A DNA stretch of 52,099 nucleotides from Pirellulaceae bacterium (GTDB taxonomy: Bacteria; Planctomycetota; Planctomycetia; Pirellulales; Pirellulaceae), in contig JAGFJK010000366.1 in NCBI GenBank assembly GCA_024102795.1, positions 1 through 52,099 on the forward strand, written 5' to 3'. Below are positions 8,820-17,336 of this stretch, piece after piece (positions within the stretch are counted from its first letter, which is position 1; each line of letters starts with the position of its first letter). Made by a program: the position numbers and the translations under genes. A model generated the notes under the pieces. The model saw nothing but the letters and a program-made list of their open reading frames with translations. It ran no database searches and was not told the origin of the DNA.

Positions 8820-10730
8820 ATGACGATGACTCAGGACCCAAAGCGGCGATCGGCCGTCCGCCGACGAGACAATGGGAAGCCAGGGGCCACGGATGCCCTT
8901 CGAGCCGCGGCGGGGGCCGCCACGAATCCGGACGTGCCCGGCGAGGGTCGGTCGCGGGAAGCTGGTTGGTATCGATCGACGTGGTTCCTGGGCCTGCTCG
9001 GCGGTGTGCTGCTTCTGGCGGCCTTCCCGCCCTGGTCGTGGTGGCCGCTGGCGTGGCTGGCGCCAGTGGCCTGGTTGTACCTGGTGCGGCTACCGCGACT
9101 GGGCGGCAAATGGCCTTATCTGACCCTGTGGAGCGTGAGCCTTCTGCACTGGCTGGCGCTGCTGCAAGGCATCCGGTTGGCACACTGGGCGACGTACTTT
9201 GGCTGGGTAGCGCTTTGCCTGTACCTGGCGTGCTACCTGCCGGCATTTGTCGCTCTGGCACGCGTCGCCGTACATCGAATGGGTTGGCCGCTCTGGGTGG
9301 CAGGTCCGGTAATCTGGACGGGGCTGGAGCTGTTACGGGGGTACCTGCTGACCGGATTCTCGCTGGCCTTACTGGGGCATTCGCAGGTGAGCGTGCTGCC
9401 GGTGATCCAGGTGGCCGATTTGGGCGGGGCGTACCTGGTGAGTTGCCTGATCATGTTGGTGGCGGCGGCCATCGCTGGTTGCATCCCGGCCGGCCAGTGC
9501 CGCCGGATTGGTTGGCCGGCCCTGGCGGGTGTGGCCGTGTCGGCGACCATTGCCGCGGCTGCCATCATCTACGGATGCGTGCGGATCGGGCAGGACGACG
9601 CCGAGCTTCCAGTTGCCGGCGACAGGGGGTGGCAATCCGTCAAGGCAGGGGGCACGGAGGGTCGGGCGGATGAGCGGCTGACGGTGGCTTTGATTCAGCG
9701 TTCCGCGGAGACGATCTTTGAGTTCAACGCGCAGCGGAACCTGGACATTTACTACCAGTATCGTGAATTGACGTTGGCGGCGGTCGAGCGGCACACGGGA
9801 GTGCAACTGATCGTCTGGCCAGAATCGGTGTATACGGCGAACATTCGGGAACTGCTGTTTGACGGTCCGCCGGAACCTCCGCCCGGCCTGGAAATGAGTC
9901 CTGCCGAGTTTCAGCAGACCGTCGAGCGGTGGCAACTGGCATTTCAGGCCAAGAACCGCGACCTGGCCGAGGCGATTCGGGACGTCAGCCGGGCGTCCGA
10001 GCGGAGCGGAGTGGCCGGCAGCTCACAAACCCCTCCAGAAGGGGATGCGGCTGGACCTTGGCTGCTGGTGGGTACCGACGTGGAGTATGTCCGGGACCGG
10101 GTACCGCATTTCTACAACACGGCCATGTTGCTCGACGCCCGCGGCGGGGTCGCGGGCCGGTACTTCAAGATGCATCCGGTGATGTTTGGCGAGTATGTTC
10201 CGCTGGCGGACTGGCTGCCGTGGCTCTACCGGCTCACCCCCCTCACTCAGGGGTTGTCGGCCGGCCGAGAGCCGCAGGGGTTTGAGGTGGCCGGATTCCG
10301 GCTCTGCCCGAACATCTGTTTCGAGAGTACGGTACCCCATTTAATTCGGCGTCAGGTACGGGTGTTGGAGCGGCGCGGGGAATCGCCCGATATCTTGGTC
10401 AGCATTACCAACGACGGCTGGTTTCGCGGTTCCAGCATTCTGGACCTGCATTTGGCGTGTGCCGTCTTCCGGTCGGTGGAGCATCGGCGACCGTCGCTGA
10501 TCGCGGCGAACACGGGGATTACGGCCTGGATTGACGGCAGTGGCCGGGTGCTGGACCGGATCGGCGCCCTGCGGGACGACTACCTGGTCGCTTCGGTGGC
10601 GCGCGACCGGCGCAGCGCGTGGTATACTCGACTGGGGGATCTTCCAGCCGGCCTGTGTCTGGCGGCGACGGTCGCGGTGGGAGTTGCCGGGTGTTTCCGG
10701 CGGCAGCGGTTAGGACGGTCGCGGCCATGA
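8820..10730 (+). CDS. lnt: Apolipoprotein N-acyltransferase
   Basis: Adds the third acyl chain to the N-terminal Cys of lipoproteins at the periplasmic face of the inner membrane. The 636-residue product is longer than the roughly 510 of E. coli Lnt. It has a hydrophilic N-terminal tail (1-50), about six TM helices (about 52-250), a nitrilase-fold domain (about 280-600), and a C-terminal TM helix. The triad is visible: Glu335 (WPES), Lys450 (RYFKMHP) and Cys500 (NICFES). The extra length lies in the N-tail and in a polar insert around 365-410. Members of this phylum carry many lipoproteins. The start is the first ATG in frame; the 230-bp upstream gap holds hairpin repeats but no clear promoter. 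Confidence 0.92.
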   Translation: MTMTQDPKRRSAVRRRDNGKPGATDALRAAAGAATNPDVPGEGRSREAGWYRSTWFLGLLGGVLLLAAFPPWSWWPLAWLAPVAWLYLVRLPRLGGKWPYLTLWSVSLLHWLALLQGIRLAHWATYFGWVALCLYLACYLPAFVALARVAVHRMGWPLWVAGPVIWTGLELLRGYLLTGFSLALLGHSQVSVLPVIQVADLGGAYLVSCLIMLVAAAIAGCIPAGQCRRIGWPALAGVAVSATIAAAAIIYGCVRIGQDDAELPVAGDRGWQSVKAGGTEGRADERLTVALIQRSAETIFEFNAQRNLDIYYQYRELTLAAVERHTGVQLIVWPESVYTANIRELLFDGPPEPPPGLEMSPAEFQQTVERWQLAFQAKNRDLAEAIRDVSRASERSGVAGSSQTPPEGDAAGPWLLVGTDVEYVRDRVPHFYNTAMLLDARGGVAGRYFKMHPVMFGEYVPLADWLPWLYRLTPLTQGLSAGREPQGFEVAGFRLCPNICFESTVPHLIRRQVRVLERRGESPDILVSITNDGWFRGSSILDLHLACAVFRSVEHRRPSLIAANTGITAWIDGSGRVLDRIGALRDDYLVASVARDRRSAWYTRLGDLPAGLCLAATVAVGVAGCFRRQRLGRSRP

Positions 10731-10768
10731 GGCGGGAGGCCTGATTCGGGCAGGAATTCAGGATTTCG

Positions 10769-10798
10769 TTGACACGCGCCAGCGGCGAAAATTATACT
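10769..10798 (+). promoter_or_regulatory. Strong sigma70-type promoter
   Basis: A perfect TTGACA at 10769-10774, an 18-bp spacer, and TATACT at 10793-10798. Transcription would start near 10805, and GAGGG (about 10829-10833) precedes the ATG at 10844. It drives the coiled-coil/small membrane protein pair. Confidence 0.75.
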
Positions 10799-10843
10799 AA
10801 AGCGGCATCAGCACTTCCGGAACGTCGTGAGGGAATCGGCAAT

Positions 10844-11716
10844 ATGACGCTGCTAGGCAAAATCTTCACGATGCTCATCCTGGTGATGAGCGTGTTGTTC
10901 ATGGGCTTCTCGATTGCCGTCTTCGCCACGCATCGCCAGTGGGACAAGGTGGTGAACAATCCCAACCCGGACCCTTCGAAGGGCGAGCAGTTGGGGTTGA
11001 AGCAGCAAGTCGAGCAGCAGAAGCAGGTCAACGAGGAATTGCGGCGTGAATTGGAGAAGTCCAAGGCGGCCTTGGCTCAGGAACAGGCCGCTCGCCGTCA
11101 CATTCTGGGTAATCTTTACAGCCAGCTTGATCAGCGCGTCCAGGAATTGTCCGACAAGCAGAAGGAACTTGATGCGCTGAACGCTTTCAAGAGCACGGCG
11201 ACGGAGACGTTGAATACCAACGCCAACACGCTGGAGAAGTTGACCAAGGAAGTGATGGATTTGAGGGACGAGATTCGGGTGGCGGAAGAAGATCGCAACG
11301 CGCAGTTCTCCAAGGTGGTCAGTCTGACGGACCAGGTGAATCGGACCCAGGGCTTGTATGACCAACTGGAGGAGCGGCGAACGCAGTTGGCCTTGCAGAT
11401 CACCCGGATGAAGGGCGTGATGGACAAGCTGGGCATTACCGTCGACACGCCGACCGACAACATCCCGCCGAAGCTGGACGGCTGGATCGTGGCCGTGGGA
11501 GCGACGAATACCGATCTGGTCGAGATTTCGCTGGGATCGGATGACGGCATCCGCAAGGGGCACCAGCTCGACGTCTACCGCAACGGTCAGTACCTGGGAC
11601 GGATTGTGGTGATGGAAACCCAGCCGGACCGCGCGGTGGCGACCATTCTGAAAGAATACCGTCGAGGCATCATCAAGAAGGACGACCGTGTCAGCACCAA
11701 GCTCTCTCTCGGCTAA
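10844..11716 (+). CDS. Membrane-anchored coiled-coil protein with MreC/FlgT-like beta domain
   Basis: A 290-residue protein with one N-terminal membrane anchor (about 3-25), a long coiled coil rich in Glu, Lys, Gln and Leu (about 45-205), and a compact beta-rich C-terminal domain (about 215-285). The last contains LVEISLGSDDGIRKGHQLDVY and YLGRIVV, a pattern resembling the beta domains of MreC or the FlgT C-terminus. The layout suggests a periplasmic structural or scaffold protein. The ATG at 10844 starts the anchor and has GAGGG upstream. The next gene starts inside this one (29-bp overlap), so they are probably translated together. The function is unknown; the MreC likeness is architectural and was not tested by alignment. 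Confidence 0.82.
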   Translation: MTLLGKIFTMLILVMSVLFMGFSIAVFATHRQWDKVVNNPNPDPSKGEQLGLKQQVEQQKQVNEELRRELEKSKAALAQEQAARRHILGNLYSQLDQRVQELSDKQKELDALNAFKSTATETLNTNANTLEKLTKEVMDLRDEIRVAEEDRNAQFSKVVSLTDQVNRTQGLYDQLEERRTQLALQITRMKGVMDKLGITVDTPTDNIPPKLDGWIVAVGATNTDLVEISLGSDDGIRKGHQLDVYRNGQYLGRIVVMETQPDRAVATILKEYRRGIIKKDDRVSTKLSLG

Positions 11717-11954
11717 TCCGGCTGTCCCGGCGCCCGCGATTGCGCCCGTGCAGAAGCAGCGGATCAACGTCTACACGATGATGTTGATTCTGTCCTTCTT
11801 CGCGCTGGTGATTTCGTGTGTCCTGCTGTGGTTGGAATTGTCCTCATATAACGAGGGCAAGTATCCCTACTGGGACACCAGTGCCGCTCGGACCACTTCG
11901 TGGCTGATGCCCGCCGGGCACCTGGCGGATGCCACCTTGGCGGGTCGCGGCTGA
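11688..11954 (+). CDS. Small single-pass membrane protein overlapping the coiled-coil gene
   Basis: An 88-residue protein with a Pro/Ala-rich N-terminus, one strong TM segment (about 30-50) and a short polar tail. No family is recognised. The GTG start at 11688 lies 29 bp inside the upstream gene; the first ATGs fall at the edge of the TM helix, so the GTG start gives the more sensible protein. The tight overlap suggests a partner of the coiled-coil protein, as in MreC-MreD-like pairs, but the small size argues against MreD itself. Confidence 0.68.
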   Translation: MSAPSSLSANPAVPAPAIAPVQKQRINVYTMMLILSFFALVISCVLLWLELSSYNEGKYPYWDTSAARTTSWLMPAGHLADATLAGRG

Positions 11955-12008
11955 CCTGGCGGCCTGCCAGACTTGAGTCGTGCCGGGCCAGCGGCCGGTC
12001 AGCCAGTT

Positions 12009-12053
12009 GGGTCCCGGACCGGTCCTGCTTCGGGTCCCGGACCGGTCCTGCTT
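12009..12053. repeat. Short direct repeat, two 22-bp units
   Basis: Units 12009-12030 and 12032-12053 are identical by eye and contain the palindrome CCGGACCGG. They lie in the 305-bp gap before gyrA, upstream of its likely promoter, and could be a protein-binding site or a chance slippage duplication. Confidence 0.7.
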
Positions 12054-12114
12054 TTCGTGTCGCAACATCTTCCGACGAATTGAGTTGCGAAGCTGGTCCT
12101 GTGGCGTCGGTCCG

Positions 12115-12143
12115 TTGCTGACCGAGTGCCAGACCGCTACAAT
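12115..12143 (+). promoter_or_regulatory. Likely gyrA promoter
   Basis: TTGCTG at 12115-12120, a 17-bp spacer, and TACAAT at 12138-12143. The -10 matches five of six consensus bases and the -35 three of six. The leader to the TTG start at 12260 would be about 110 nt. Confidence 0.55.
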
Positions 12144-12259
12144 ACGGGATTGCCGTATCCCGGAATTGATCGCCTGGCGGTGGCGGATGCCGCGGCAGGC
12201 GCCGGTTCGATCCGGGTTTCTCCCACCGACTCGGTTGCCACAAGCGAAAGGGTTGTTCC

Positions 12260-14992
12260 TTGTCGACCGACTCTGATCTGCCCCAAGGTCCCACGTCCGG
12301 AGATCCAGGTCCGCCGGACGACGACCAGGGAAACGGGCAGCGACTGATTGACCTGCCGATTGAAGACGAGCTGAAGAACAGCTACCTGACTTACGCGATG
12401 AGCGTGATCGTGAGCCGCGCGCTGCCGGACGCGCGCGATGGTCTGAAACCGTCGCAGCGGCGGATTCTCGTGGCGATGAACGATTTGAATCTGGGACCGG
12501 GGTCGGCCCGGGTCAAGTGCGCCAAGATTTCGGGCGACACCAGCGGCAACTACCATCCGCACGGCGAGAGCGTGATTTATCCGACGCTGGTCCGCATGGC
12601 CCAGGAATGGAACATGCGGCACGTGCTGATCGACAAGCAGGGCAATTTCGGTTCGATCGCCGGATTGCCCGCGGCCGCCATGCGATACACCGAAGCCCGG
12701 TTGTCGCCGATCGCGGCGATGATGCTGGACGATCTGAAGCTCGACACGGTCGACTTCGTGCCGACGTACGACGAGAGCCGGACGGAGCCGACCGTGCTGC
12801 CGTCCCGGTTCCCGAACCTGCTGGTCAACGGCACCAGCGGCATTGCGGTCGGCATGGCCACGTCGATCCCGCCGCACAATTTGCGCGAGATTTGCGATGC
12901 CCTGGTGCGATTGATCGAAGAGCCGGGCGTGTCGATTGACGAGCTGATGCAGGTTGTCCAGGGGCCGGACTTTCCCACGGGCGGCGTGATTTGCGGTCGG
13001 TCGGGCATTCGCCAGGGTTACCGCACCGGGCGTGGGACGATCGTGATCCGGGCACGGGCGCGGGTCGAGGAGCACGGCAAGGGACGGTACCGGATCGTGG
13101 TGTCCGAAGTCCCCTTCCAGCAGTTCCGGGACCGCGTGGTGGAACGGATCGCAGCCCTGGTCAACGGCGACCGGATCAAGGGTATCGCGGGCATCCGGGA
13201 CGAAAGCGATCTGAAGGAGCCGGTGCGGCTGGTGATCGACATCAAACGGGACGCCGACCCGGACGTGGTGTTGAATCAGCTCTACCAGTTTTCGCCCTTG
13301 CAGGACACGTTCTCGATCATCCTGCTGGCTCTGGTGGACGGCAAGCCGCGGGAGCTGTCGCTGAAGGAGCTGTTGGAGGAGTTCGTCCGTCACCGGGTCA
13401 ACGTGATCCGCCGCCGCACGCAGTTCCTGTTGGCCAAGGCCCGTCGCCGCAAGCACACGGTCGAGGGCCTGCTGCTGGCCCTGGCGGACATCGACGAGAT
13501 CATCCGCATCATCCGCCAGTCGCAGACCGCGGCCGAAGCGAAGAGCCGGCTGATGGGCGTCGAGTGCCCGGCCTCGATGCTGGAACGGGCCCTGGGCGAG
13601 GAGGGTTTCCGCATCTTCCAGCAGGAACGGGGCGTGTCCGACATCTACACGCTGACCGCCGTTCAGGCCGACGAAATCCTCAAGATGACGCTCAGCCAAC
13701 TGGTCGGCCTCGCGCAGCAGAAGCTGGCCGAGGAGCACGCCAGGTTGCTGGACGAGATCCGCGAGTACCTGCGGATTCTGTCGGACGAGCAGAACATGCT
13801 GCAGATCATCAAGGAGGAACTGCAGGAGATCCGCCGCAAGTACGGCGATGACCGGCGGACGGAGATCAGCGGCGAGGAGCTGGGCGAGGTGGATCTGGAG
13901 GATCTGATCACCGAGGAGACGATGGTGGTTTCGCTGAGCCACCGCGGTTACATCAAGCGGACGCCGGCCAGCACCTATCGCGCTCAGCGGCGAGGCGGCA
14001 AGGGACTGAAGGGCGCTCAGACGGACGAGGAGGACCCGATCGAGCATCTGTTCGTGGCCAGCACGCACGCCTACCTGCTGTTCTTCACCAACCGGGGCAA
14101 GGTCTACTGGCAGAAGGTGTATGGCCTGCCGCAGTTGGGGCGCGAGAGCCGCGGCCGGGCGGTGGTCAACCTGTTGAACCTGGAGCCTGAGGAGAAGATC
14201 ACCGACTGCCGCCCGGTGCGGGACTTCGATCTGCCCGGCCACTTTCTGATGATGGCCACGCGCAAGGGACTGATCAAGAAAACGCCGCTCGAACAGTACA
14301 GCCGGCCGAAGAAGGGCGGCATCATCGCCATCAAGCTGCGGGAGGACGACGAGCTGGTGGATGTGGTGGTGGCCAAGCCGGGCGATGAGGTGCTGCTGGC
14401 CACGGCCAAGGGAATGGCCATTCGCTTCAACCAGGACGATGCGCGGCCGATGGGCCGCAACACGTCGGGCGTCAAGGGGATCAGCCTGTCGGCCGGCGAC
14501 GAACTGGTGGGCATGGTGGTCGTGGAGCCGGAGGCCACGTTGCTGACCGTCTGCGAGTTCGGCTACGGCAAACGCACCAATTTCGGCGTCGGCCAGGCGG
14601 CCTCGGAAAGCGAAGGCGCGACCGAGGCCGTGAGTGGCGGCGAGGGCACCGGGGGCAGCGAGGGCGCGGCGGAAGCCGAGGACGAGACGTCGTCCAGCAA
14701 TCGCTATCGCACGCAGCGTCGCGGCGGCAAGGGGATCCGCGACATCAAGACCACGCGCCGCAATGGGCGGGTGGTGAGCATCGTCCGGGTGGACGACGAC
14801 GACGAACTGCTGATGATGACCGCGCGCGGCAAGATCCAGCGGATCGCGGCGCGGGAGATCAGCGTGATTGGCCGCAATACGCAGGGCGTGCGAATCATGA
14901 GCCTGGAGGCGGAAGACACGCTGGCCGCCGTGGTTCGCGTGCCGCGCGAGGACGACGAGGAGGAGGGATCCGGCGAAGGTTCGTCGGCCTAG
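12260..14992 (+). CDS. gyrA: DNA gyrase subunit A
   Basis: Breaks and rejoins DNA in the gyrase A2B2 complex that introduces negative supercoils. The 910-residue protein has the breakage-reunion domain with catalytic Tyr143 (MRYTE) and a six-blade C-terminal propeller. The GyrA box QRRGGKG at 576-582 marks it as GyrA rather than ParC. A second, identical QRRGGKG occurs at 819-825, after a Ser/Glu/Gly-rich insert of about 35 residues (about 780-815). In the quinolone region, E. coli Asp82, Ser83 and Asp87 correspond to Glu103, Ser104 and Pro108. TTG at 12260 is the start, with GAAAGGG upstream. gyrB is not in the window. Confidence 0.96.
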   Translation: MSTDSDLPQGPTSGDPGPPDDDQGNGQRLIDLPIEDELKNSYLTYAMSVIVSRALPDARDGLKPSQRRILVAMNDLNLGPGSARVKCAKISGDTSGNYHPHGESVIYPTLVRMAQEWNMRHVLIDKQGNFGSIAGLPAAAMRYTEARLSPIAAMMLDDLKLDTVDFVPTYDESRTEPTVLPSRFPNLLVNGTSGIAVGMATSIPPHNLREICDALVRLIEEPGVSIDELMQVVQGPDFPTGGVICGRSGIRQGYRTGRGTIVIRARARVEEHGKGRYRIVVSEVPFQQFRDRVVERIAALVNGDRIKGIAGIRDESDLKEPVRLVIDIKRDADPDVVLNQLYQFSPLQDTFSIILLALVDGKPRELSLKELLEEFVRHRVNVIRRRTQFLLAKARRRKHTVEGLLLALADIDEIIRIIRQSQTAAEAKSRLMGVECPASMLERALGEEGFRIFQQERGVSDIYTLTAVQADEILKMTLSQLVGLAQQKLAEEHARLLDEIREYLRILSDEQNMLQIIKEELQEIRRKYGDDRRTEISGEELGEVDLEDLITEETMVVSLSHRGYIKRTPASTYRAQRRGGKGLKGAQTDEEDPIEHLFVASTHAYLLFFTNRGKVYWQKVYGLPQLGRESRGRAVVNLLNLEPEEKITDCRPVRDFDLPGHFLMMATRKGLIKKTPLEQYSRPKKGGIIAIKLREDDELVDVVVAKPGDEVLLATAKGMAIRFNQDDARPMGRNTSGVKGISLSAGDELVGMVVVEPEATLLTVCEFGYGKRTNFGVGQAASESEGATEAVSGGEGTGGSEGAAEAEDETSSSNRYRTQRRGGKGIRDIKTTRRNGRVVSIVRVDDDDELLMMTARGKIQRIAAREISVIGRNTQGVRIMSLEAEDTLAAVVRVPREDDEEEGSGEGSSA

Positions 14993-15031
14993 GTGGTGAA
15001 GCACGAGTCGTGAAGCTGGGAAGGAAGCCTG

Positions 15032-16366
15032 ATGCGCATCGCCGTGGTGGGGACCGGATACGTGGGGCTGGTCACCGGAACGTGCCTGGCCGATAGCGGC
15101 AACCAGGTGACCTGTGTCGACATCGACCAGGAGAAGGTCGCTCGCCTGCGCGCCGGGCAGATCCCGATTTACGAACCGGGTCTGGCCGAATTGGTGACCC
15201 GCAACGTCCAGTCGGGACGGTTGTCCTTCACCACCGAATTGCCGCCGGCTGTTGCCGGCGCGAAGCTGATATACCTGGCCGTGGGCACGCCGCCGGCCGC
15301 CGACGGTTCGGCCGACCTGAGCGCCTTGTGGAAAGTGGTTCAGGACCTGGCGCCGCACCTGGCCAGCGACGCGATCGTGGTAGTCAAGAGCACCGTGCCG
15401 GTGGGCACCAACCGGGCAGTCTGGCAGCGGCTTCGCGAACTGACCGGCCGCGAGTGCGAAGTGGCCAGCAACCCCGAATTCCTCAAGGAAGGCGCGGCCA
15501 TCCAGGATTTCATGTTCCCCGACCGCGTCGTGGTCGGAGTGCGCGGTTCCGCGGCGGCCGACGTGCTGCGGGACCTGTTCGCGCCGTTTCTGCGAACCGA
15601 CAAGCCGTTTCTGGTGATGTCGCCGGAAAGCGCCGAGCTGACGAAGTATGTCGCCAACGCGCTGCTTTCGACCAAGATTAGCTTCATCAACGAGATGGCC
15701 AACCTGTGCGAGCGGGTTGGCGGCGACATCAACGACGTGCGGCGCGGGATCGGGCATGACGAGCGGATCGGGTTTGCCTTTCTGTTCCCCGGCGTGGGCT
15801 ACGGCGGCAGTTGCTTCCCCAAGGACGTCCGGGCCTTGGCCAGCATCGCCACCTCCCTGGGATTGGAGCCGCGGATCCTGCAGGCGGTCGATGAGGTGAA
15901 TACCCGGCAGAAGAGCGTCCTGATCCAGAAAATCTCGCGGCACTTCTCCGCGGGCGTCGGCGGCCCTGCGGGCGTCAGCGGGCGGACCATTGCCGTTTGG
16001 GGTCTGGCCTTCAAGCCTCGTACCGACGACATCCGCGAGGCGCCGGCCCTGACGCTGATCGACTGGCTGCTGGCTCAAGGTGCCGCGGTTGCGGTCCACG
16101 ACCCCGAAGCGATGCCCAACGTGCGGCGCATCTACGGCGACCGCTTGCGTTACGGCCAGATGCTGGAGGTGCTGTCCGGAGCCGATGCGCTGGCGATCAA
16201 TACGGAGTGGACCGAGTTCCGACATCCCGACCTGGCCGAGATGCGGGCCTTGATGCGGCAACCCGTGATCTTCGACGGCCGCAACCTGTACCAGCCCGAT
16301 GCGGTGCGCCGGGCCGGCTTCACATACTATTCAATCGGTCGCCCCGACGTGCTGCCAGCCACATGA
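15032..16366 (+). CDS. ugd: UDP-glucose 6-dehydrogenase
   Basis: Oxidises UDP-glucose to UDP-glucuronate with two NAD+, giving a precursor for acidic polysaccharides. The 444-residue protein has the N-terminal Rossmann motif [27 protein letters not shown], and catalytic Cys261 in GGSCFPKD, then a C-terminal UDP-binding domain with [15 protein letters not shown]. This is the usual length. A GGAAGGAAG ribosome site precedes the ATG. The TGA overlaps the cutA start (ATGA), so ugd, cutA and the next gene form a coupled operon. The product could feed polymers started by the sugar transferase at 511-1740. Confidence 0.95.
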   Translation: MRIAVVGTGYVGLVTGTCLADSGNQVTCVDIDQEKVARLRAGQIPIYEPGLAELVTRNVQSGRLSFTTELPPAVAGAKLIYLAVGTPPAADGSADLSALWKVVQDLAPHLASDAIVVVKSTVPVGTNRAVWQRLRELTGRECEVASNPEFLKEGAAIQDFMFPDRVVVGVRGSAAADVLRDLFAPFLRTDKPFLVMSPESAELTKYVANALLSTKISFINEMANLCERVGGDINDVRRGIGHDERIGFAFLFPGVGYGGSCFPKDVRALASIATSLGLEPRILQAVDEVNTRQKSVLIQKISRHFSAGVGGPAGVSGRTIAVWGLAFKPRTDDIREAPALTLIDWLLAQGAAVAVHDPEAMPNVRRIYGDRLRYGQMLEVLSGADALAINTEWTEFRHPDLAEMRALMRQPVIFDGRNLYQPDAVRRAGFTYYSIGRPDVLPAT

Positions 16367-16692
16367 ACATTGCCCTGCAGATCGTGACCACGACCGCCAG
16401 CCGCGAAGACGCTCTGCGGATTGCCGAGCGGCTGGTCGCCGACCGGCTGGCTGCGTGCGTGCAGGTCGATGGGCCGATCCGCAGCGTTTATCGCTGGCAA
16501 GGCCAGGTCGAGTCGGCCGACGAGTGGCGGTGCACGGCGAAGACCTTGGCCCACCGTTACGACGACGTCGAGCGGGCGATCCGGCAACTGCATCCGTACG
16601 ATGAGCCGGAGATTGTGGCGACGCGCATCGAGGGCGGCAGCGCGGGCTACTTGCGCTGGCTCGCCGAACAGGTGGAGGCGGCCGAGCCGTGA
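16363..16692 (+). CDS. cutA: CutA1-like divalent ion tolerance protein
   Basis: A 109-residue trimeric PII-fold protein of the CutA1 family, linked to divalent metal tolerance in bacteria; its true role is unsettled. Family motifs are [24 protein letters not shown], the SVYRWQG segment, and HPYDEPEIV near the C-terminus. The start ATG at 16363 overlaps the ugd stop, and its own TGA overlaps the GTG of the next gene (GTGA). No metal transporter is adjacent. Confidence 0.92.
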   Translation: MNIALQIVTTTASREDALRIAERLVADRLAACVQVDGPIRSVYRWQGQVESADEWRCTAKTLAHRYDDVERAIRQLHPYDEPEIVATRIEGGSAGYLRWLAEQVEAAEP

Positions 16693-17183
16693 CGCGACCG
16701 GAGCCCGGCCCAGCCCGCAGTGGGCACGACGCCGTCGCGGCAACCGGCGACTGGCTGCGTTTCTGCATCGCCTGCCACGCTGCGCCCGACTCGCCGCGGC
16801 TGGCAAGTCCCTGCGAGTTGCAAGGGATGATTCTCCAACCGCTCGCGATGGAACCGGCCGAGCTGGCGCAACCGCTGCCGATAAGTTTCGAGTCGGCCTG
16901 CGAAGCGCTGGCGAGACTGCCGCGGATGTTCTGCGAACCGGACGGCTCGTTCGTCTGGCGCGGCGATCAACCTCGCCCGTGGCAGGTCGACGGCGTGCTG
17001 TATGACGACGGGAGGCGACTGGTGCACGTGGAGCTGAAGGGTGAATGTCCGGCCGAGGCGTTCCAGCGGTTGCTTGCCACCATAACGCCCGATCCGCGGC
17101 AACTCGTATATCAGTTGCTTCGCGAAGGTCTCGTTCTGGACCAGCCGCAGTTCCACCGCTGGGCCTCCCGCCCCGCGAATTAA
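16689..17183 (+). CDS. Hypothetical protein coupled to ugd-cutA
   Basis: A 164-residue protein not matched to a named family. There is no signal peptide or TM helix. The N-terminus has a FCIACHAAP motif; the CXXCH makes this formally haem-c-like, but without an export signal a haem site is unlikely. The C-terminal half (about 95-160) looks like a compact alpha/beta domain (VDGVLYDDGRRLVHVELKG). It starts with GTG overlapping the cutA stop. Its TAA stop ends at the first base of the 130-bp inverted-repeat element at 17183, so the original 3' end may have been altered by that element. Confidence 0.72.
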   Translation: MTRPEPGPARSGHDAVAATGDWLRFCIACHAAPDSPRLASPCELQGMILQPLAMEPAELAQPLPISFESACEALARLPRMFCEPDGSFVWRGDQPRPWQVDGVLYDDGRRLVHVELKGECPAEAFQRLLATITPDPRQLVYQLLREGLVLDQPQFHRWASRPAN

Positions 17184-17312
17184 CCTCTGGGGTCGATTTG
17201 GCAAGCTGGGCGCCCCGGCGAACTTAGTGTGGGCGAACGTTGAGCCCCGCTGACGTCTGGCCGTTACCTGGAACCCGTAGACTTCGGCGTTTAGCAAATC
17301 GACCCCAGAGGT
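17183..17312. mobile_element. 130-bp MITE-like element, copy 1
   Basis: The ends are perfect 18-bp inverted repeats (ACCTCTGGGGTCGATTTG). There is no coding capacity. It is the same length as the copy at 20636-20765 and differs at roughly ten positions by eye, in the same orientation. Both copies are preceded by GCGAATT. No clear target duplication is seen. Copies 1 and 2 bracket the sigma/kinase pair. Confidence 0.72.
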
Positions 17313-17336
17313 CAATAGCTCGGGTGCCAGGGTTGG

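Noticed and set aside
12137..16261. Very long minus-strand open frame (1374 residues) opposite gyrA and ugd
   Set aside because: It is the high-GC shadow of two clear genes. Its translation is His/Gln/Arg-rich with no family motif and no ribosome site.
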